This document shows, one piece after another, positions 5,315-8,075 of a stretch of DNA of 8,075 bases; the first letter of the stretch is position 1, and each line of letters opens with the position of its first letter. Below the pieces are notes generated by a model. The model had not been told where the DNA came from, made no database searches, and saw only the letters and a list, made by a program, of their open reading frames with translations. The stretch lies in NCBI GenBank assembly GCA_040880405.1, contig JBBDIM010000024.1, positions 1 to 8,075 on the forward strand. The letters run 5' to 3'. The translations under genes and the position numbers were made by a program. Source of the stretch: JBBDIM01 sp040880405 (lineage in GTDB: Bacteria > Planctomycetota > Planctomycetia > Pirellulales > Pirellulaceae).

Positions 5315-6481
5315 CTACGAATCGTGAACCAACTCAAACAACGTCGCGACCCCTTGTCCCATACCGACGCACATGGTGGCGATGCCATATTGCACCTGCC
5401 GGTCGACCATCGCGTGGATGAGCGTCGTGGCGATTCGCGATCCGCTCGCCCCGAGGGGGTGACCGATGGCGATTGCTCCGCCGTGGACGTTGATTTTGTC
5501 CACATCGAGCTTGAGCCCATGAATGCACGTCAACGCCTGAGAGGCGAACGCCTCGTTCAGTTCGATCAGTCCCACTTCTTCCAGTGGTAAATTGGCCCGC
5601 TTGAGGAGCTTCTTCACTGCCGGAATCGGTCCGGTTCCCATGACGGAGGGCTCCACTCCGGCCACCGCCGTGGCCAACACCTTGGCCATTGGCTTGAGTC
5701 CCATGCGGCGGGCGGAATCTTCCGACATTACCAACATCGCGGCCGCTCCATCGTTCAATGGAGAACTATTGCCCGCGGTGACCGTCCCACCCTGTTTCAT
5801 GAAGGCGGGTGGCAAGGCGGAAAGGGCCTCTAGGCTGGTATCGGGACGCACGCATTGATCATGATCTACAAGGAACCGCTCGCCCGATTCGTTGCGGCCG
5901 TAAATCGGGATCATCTGGTTGGTGAATTTCCCGTCTCGCTGAGCCGCGGCCGCTTTCTGATGACTGGCCAGGGCAAACTCATCTTGATCTTGCCGCGGAA
6001 TCCCGCCGGTCTGCGCGAGGAATTCGGCGGTGATTCCCATGTGGAGGGCCGCCTTCGACGTCACACGGAAAAGCTTGGGATTCAGATCGAGGCCATGATC
6101 CATCGGCAAGTGGTGCATGTGCTCCAAGCCGCCGACGATCTGAACATCCTCCGCCCCTGCCATGATGCTGTGGGCCGCCTGATGCAGCGTTTGCAGGCTA
6201 CTGCCGCACAGCCGATTGACGGTGGTCGCTCCGGCGCTCATCGGAACACCCGCCATGAGCGAAATCCCCCGGGCCACGTTCAACCCTTGTTCTTTCGTCT
6301 GCTGGGTGCATCCGAGGAGGACATCTTCGATCTCGTTAGGATCGACTTCGGTTCGGGCCAATAACGCCTGGATGCAGGCGACCGCCAGATCATCCCCCCG
6401 GACATCCCGAAAATACCCACGCTCCGGATGGGCCCTGCCGATCGGAGTCCGAACGCAATCGATAATGACAGCTTGGTTCAT
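5315..6481 (-). CDS. fadA: 3-ketoacyl-CoA thiolase / acetyl-CoA C-acyltransferase (FadA)
   Basis: This enzyme cleaves 3-ketoacyl-CoA with CoA to acetyl-CoA and a shortened acyl-CoA, the last step of beta-oxidation. It normally acts as the beta subunit of an alpha2-beta2 complex with FadB. The 388-residue length nearly equals E. coli FadA (387), and the sequence follows it closely from MNQAVIIDCVRTPIGR to the C-terminus. The nucleophile is C92 in VNRLCGSSLQ. NEAFA (309-313), GHPLGASG (340-347, with H341) and CVGMGQG (371-377, with C371) supply the remaining catalytic Cys-His-Asn/Cys set. GLEHMHHLPM (118-127) also matches the FadA type rather than biosynthetic acetoacetyl-CoA thiolases. The ATG at 6481 is preceded by AGAAGGA with a 10-nt spacing. 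fadB lies upstream, but 592 bp away instead of nearly adjacent, and the gap is filled with repeats. Confidence 0.97.
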   Translation of the reverse strand: MNQAVIIDCVRTPIGRAHPERGYFRDVRGDDLAVACIQALLARTEVDPNEIEDVLLGCTQQTKEQGLNVARGISLMAGVPMSAGATTVNRLCGSSLQTLHQAAHSIMAGAEDVQIVGGLEHMHHLPMDHGLDLNPKLFRVTSKAALHMGITAEFLAQTGGIPRQDQDEFALASHQKAAAAQRDGKFTNQMIPIYGRNESGERFLVDHDQCVRPDTSLEALSALPPAFMKQGGTVTAGNSSPLNDGAAAMLVMSEDSARRMGLKPMAKVLATAVAGVEPSVMGTGPIPAVKKLLKRANLPLEEVGLIELNEAFASQALTCIHGLKLDVDKINVHGGAIAIGHPLGASGSRIATTLIHAMVDRQVQYGIATMCVGMGQGVATLFELVHDS

Positions 6482-6491
6482 AGCCGATTTT

Positions 6492-6498
6492 TCCTTCT
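6492..6498 (-). promoter_or_regulatory. Ribosome-binding site of fadA
   Basis: The minus strand reads AGAAGGA, 10 nt before the ATG at 6481. The family-typical N-terminus begins at this codon. Confidence 0.6.
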
Positions 6499-6543
6499 AA
6501 GCCTGCGTATTTTTGGGGGCGGCGTGGTTTGGGGTGCCTGAAA

Positions 6544-6590
6544 GGCCCGAAGGGTCGGCATAACCCTTGCCGGGGGTGAATCCCCCGGTT
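6544..6590 (+). repeat. Structured interspersed repeat, family A, copy 1
   Basis: The unit begins GGCCCGAAGGG and continues through CGGCATAACC to a hairpin CCGGGGG (6570-6576) with CCCCCGG (6582-6588) and a 5-nt loop. It aligns over about 47 nt with the inverted copy at 6678-6724. The hairpin stem differs there by paired changes that keep the base pairing. Confidence 0.65.
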
Positions 6591-6611
6591 GCGAGCGCTT
6601 CTCAATCCTGA

Positions 6612-6655
6612 GGCCTGAAGGGCCGACACAAGGAATTGTATCGACCCTTCGGGCC
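6612..6655. repeat. Central palindrome of the family A repeat cluster
   Basis: GGCCTGAAGGGCCGA (6612-6626) pairs with TCGACCCTTCGGGCC (6641-6655) in 13 of 15 positions around a 14-nt loop. Its arms are further copies of the GGCC-GAAGGG-CGA segment that opens each family A unit, placed head to head between the two full copies. Confidence 0.6.
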
Positions 6656-6677
6656 TTTCGAAAATCTTGGCCTTGAA

Positions 6678-6724
6678 TCCGGTGGCTCGCGCCACCGGCA
6701 AAGGTTATGTCGGCCCTCTGGGCC
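6678..6724 (-). repeat. Structured interspersed repeat, family A, copy 2 (inverted)
   Basis: Read on the minus strand, the unit starts GGCCCAGAGGGCCGACATAA and leads into a perfect 8-bp stem, CCGGTGGC paired with GCCACCGG (6679-6686 and 6691-6698), capped by GCGA, a GNRA-class tetraloop. This is the strand transcribed with the fad genes. Related GGCTCGCGCC cores sit here (6684-6693) and before the synthetase start (4760-4769). Confidence 0.65.
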
Positions 6725-6803
6725 TGGGCGAATCGGGGGTGAATCCGCATCGGCTAATCCAATCGCATTTCGCGGATCGTACCCGATCCGACGTTATAGT
6801 CTA

Positions 6804-6891
6804 ATGCCGCCCCGTCAGGGCTCACGTAATGATGGGGAATCGTTCCAGGGGCTGACGCCCCTGGCTATTCCATGCCGCCCCTACCGGGGCT
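6804..6891. repeat. Three-hairpin interspersed repeat, family B
   Basis: Two outer copies of ATGCCGCCCC followed by a short loop and GGGCT (6804-6822, 6872-6891) flank a perfect central hairpin, CCAGGGGC-TGAC-GCCCCTGG (6845-6864). The right outer copy is itself a perfect GCCCC-TACC-GGGGC stem (6877-6890); the left one pairs only GCCC with GGGC. The repeated hairpin-spacer-hairpin layout suggests a mobile or processed palindromic element, not a terminator. Confidence 0.6.
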
Positions 6892-6913
6892 AGGAGCAGT
6901 CGAATAAAGGGAA

Positions 6914-6948
6914 GTTGCTTTTCACTCTCTCCTTAACGGGATTGAAAC
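6914..6948. repeat. Single CRISPR-repeat-like sequence, no array
   Basis: This 35-nt stretch starts GTTGC and ends GGGATTGAAAC, the boundary pattern of many class 1 CRISPR repeats. It has only a very short internal inverted repeat (TCC/GGA). I find no second copy at spacer distance on either side and no cas gene, so it is not an array. It may be a solitary remnant or a chance resemblance. Confidence 0.25.
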
Positions 6949-7015
6949 GCAGAGGCGCGGAGAACGCTGAGGCCCGTACACCTTACGTCTCTGCGCTCTC
7001 GGCGACTCCGCGTTT
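6945..7015. repeat. Inverted CRCAGAG-type repeat after fadB
   Basis: Two 28-bp arms (6945-6972 and 6988-7015) are complementary at 22 of 28 positions around a 15-nt loop. Each arm has three 8-9-bp units of the CGCAGAGG type, the same architecture as the CACAGAGNN arms of the MITE-like element at 4985-5165, but more diverged. No flanking direct repeat abuts its ends. It lies 58 bp beyond the fadB stop codon. Confidence 0.6.
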
Positions 7016-7073
7016 CTAAATCTTAAAATCCGATCGGTATTTCCCCAGCAATGCCTGCTTGCTTTGATGTTCG

Positions 7074-8075
7074 CTAATCCGCCAGATCGTAAAATTTGCT
7101 CTTCGACTCGGCCACTGATTTCAGCAGTTCGGTCGGCTGGTAGCGGGGACCGAGACCGGCAAACGGCTCCAGCATTTTCAGCAAGTTGTCCGCCCCAACG
7201 GTGTCGGCCCAATACATGAGTCCACCCAAAAATGGCGGGAACCCAATTCCGAAAATCATGCCCAAATCGATATCTCGCGGGCTGCGGACTTGACCACTCT
7301 CCATCACCCTGGTTGCTTCCAACAACATCGGCAGCATGAGCCGATGTTGAATCTGTTCCGTGGAAAGTTTCTCGTCACTCTTCTCGATGTAGCCGGAAAT
7401 CAGCGGCTCCAGTTCGGGGTCGAGCTGGCCGCGATCGTTCTTCTTGGGATAGGCATAGAAACCCTGACCACTCTTCTGACCCAAACGTCCCGCCTTAATC
7501 AGCCTGGGCAAGATGGGCGAGACCAAGGTGCGTTCCGGGAACGCGTCGTACATGGTTCGTCCGGCATAGAACGAGGTGTCGATCCCCACCATGTCGTACA
7601 GTGCAATCGGTCCCATCGGCATGCCGAATTTTTTGGCCGCCTTATCGATTTGCTCTAGCGGAACCCCTTCCTGCAGGAGAACCACGGCTTCGTTCATGTA
7701 AGGGAACAGCAGTCGATTGACGAGAAAACCCGGCCCGTCTCCCACCACCACAGGGAACTTGCCGAGGCGTTTCGCATAGGCGACCGCGGAGGCGACTGTT
7801 TCGTCATTGGTTTTCTCCCCCCGAATGATTTCTACCAGCTTCATCTTCCTAACCGGATTGAAGAAGTGGATTCCCACAAACCGCTCCGGGTGTTTCAGAT
7901 CGGCCGCCAAGGTGGTGATCGGAAGGGTCGACGTGTTGGAAGCGAGAAGGGTGGTCTCGCCCAAGTGCGACTCAAGACCCGCGAAGATCTTTTTCTTAAG
8001 TTCGGTGTTCTCAACCACCGCTTCGATCACCAAATCGACATCGGCAATTTCCGCTTGGCTCCGGGTGCCAATCAA
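7074..8075 (-). CDS. fadB: Multifunctional beta-oxidation subunit FadB, C-terminal part (3-hydroxyacyl-CoA dehydrogenase)
   Basis: The gene runs off the right edge, so only the last 333 residues are present; the TTG at the edge is an internal Leu codon. The visible part oxidises 3-hydroxyacyl-CoA with NAD+ to 3-ketoacyl-CoA. It holds the end of the NAD-binding domain (VDLVIEAVVEN 13-23, LLASNTSTLPIT 43-54) and HFFNPV (70-75). H70 matches the catalytic His450 of E. coli FadB, and E82 in LVEIIRG is its likely partner. Two C-terminal helical domains follow, with GPGFLVNRLLFPY (114-126), GPIALYDMVGIDT (155-167) and GIGFPPFLGG (276-285). The co-linear match to E. coli FadB continues to the final 20-30 residues. 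The enoyl-CoA hydratase half is expected beyond the window but not seen; a single-domain dehydrogenase is less likely because the duplicated C-terminal domain is present. The partner fadA follows downstream. Confidence 0.93.
   Translation of the reverse strand: MIGTRSQAEIADVDLVIEAVVENTELKKKIFAGLESHLGETTLLASNTSTLPITTLAADLKHPERFVGIHFFNPVRKMKLVEIIRGEKTNDETVASAVAYAKRLGKFPVVVGDGPGFLVNRLLFPYMNEAVVLLQEGVPLEQIDKAAKKFGMPMGPIALYDMVGIDTSFYAGRTMYDAFPERTLVSPILPRLIKAGRLGQKSGQGFYAYPKKNDRGQLDPELEPLISGYIEKSDEKLSTEQIQHRLMLPMLLEATRVMESGQVRSPRDIDLGMIFGIGFPPFLGGLMYWADTVGADNLLKMLEPFAGLGPRYQPTELLKSVAESKSKFYDLAD

Larger units (their letters stand above)
6482..7073. other. Repeat-filled intergenic gap between fadB and fadA
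   Basis: This 592-bp stretch has no credible gene. Short frames here translate palindromic repeats into low-complexity Arg/Pro/Gly peptides. Contents from left to right: the fadA ribosome-binding site, a two-copy structured repeat with a central palindrome (6544-6724), a partial third copy (CGGGGGTGAATCC at 6734-6746, identical to 6571-6583), a CGGATC/GATCCG hairpin (6773-6790), a three-hairpin repeat (6804-6891), a CRISPR-repeat-like single sequence (6914-6948) and an inverted CRCAGAG element (6945-7015). No clear promoter for fadA is visible. Confidence 0.7.

Noticed and set aside
5213..5326. 37-codon plus-strand frame after fadA
   Set aside because: It has no ribosome-binding site, a low-complexity Pro/Thr/Ser product, and overlaps the end of fadA.
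6390..6893. Several short overlapping reading frames on both strands between fadA and fadB
   Set aside because: They translate the palindromic repeats into Arg/Pro/Gly-rich peptides, lack ribosome-binding sites and overlap each other or fadA.
6914..7015. CRISPR array
   Set aside because: Only one repeat-like sequence is present. The flanking DNA at spacer distance holds other repeats and there is no cas gene in the window.
7074..8075. Complete stand-alone 3-hydroxyacyl-CoA dehydrogenase starting with TTG at the window edge
   Set aside because: The Rossmann-fold glycine motif is missing and the alignment to FadB begins mid-domain, so the gene is cut by the window edge.

Overview
The window looks like chromosomal DNA from a moderately GC-rich Gram-negative-type bacterium, most likely a member of the Planctomycetota (a Pirellula-like lineage is my best guess). 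This assignment is inferred from a complete FadB/FadA-type beta-oxidation set, an MEP-pathway gene, and intergenic DNA crowded with short palindromic and tandem repeats of the kind I associate with planctomycete genomes. No rRNA or other phylogenetic marker is present to confirm it.

All five protein genes lie on the minus strand and read from the right edge to the left: a fadB-like multifunctional beta-oxidation subunit (7074-8075, cut by the window edge), fadA thiolase (5315-6481), a long-chain type acyl-CoA synthetase (3030-4742), a VLCAD-like acyl-CoA dehydrogenase (906-2825) and ispD of the MEP isoprenoid pathway (114-839, TTG start). The first four cover fatty-acid activation and every step of a beta-oxidation cycle. 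The synthetase makes acyl-CoA, the dehydrogenase introduces the double bond, FadB hydrates and oxidises, and FadA releases acetyl-CoA. ispD is the outlier and sits 66 bp behind the dehydrogenase with its own good ribosome-binding site.

Two long intergenic gaps, 4743-5314 and 6482-7073, hold no credible genes but are packed with structured repeats. The first gap contains a 181-bp MITE-like element (4985-5165). It has 31-bp perfect terminal inverted repeats built from a 9-bp unit, an inner inverted pair built from a 7-bp unit, and a 7-bp direct repeat (TCTTGTT) abutting both ends like a target-site duplication. The same gap also has a second heptamer tract, which is translated into the spurious N-terminal extension of the synthetase frame, and an 11-bp perfect tandem duplication. 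The second gap contains two inverted copies of a structured repeat whose hairpin stems differ by compensatory changes, a second family with three hairpins, an inverted CRCAGAG-type element related to the arms of the MITE-like element, and a single 35-nt sequence resembling a CRISPR repeat but without an array.

The metabolic genes are ordinary members of known families. The more unusual material is the repeat DNA that separates genes normally kept close together (fadB and fadA), plus small points: the TTG start of ispD, a cUUCGg hairpin directly after the dehydrogenase stop codon, and a shifted lysine in the C-terminal motif of the synthetase.
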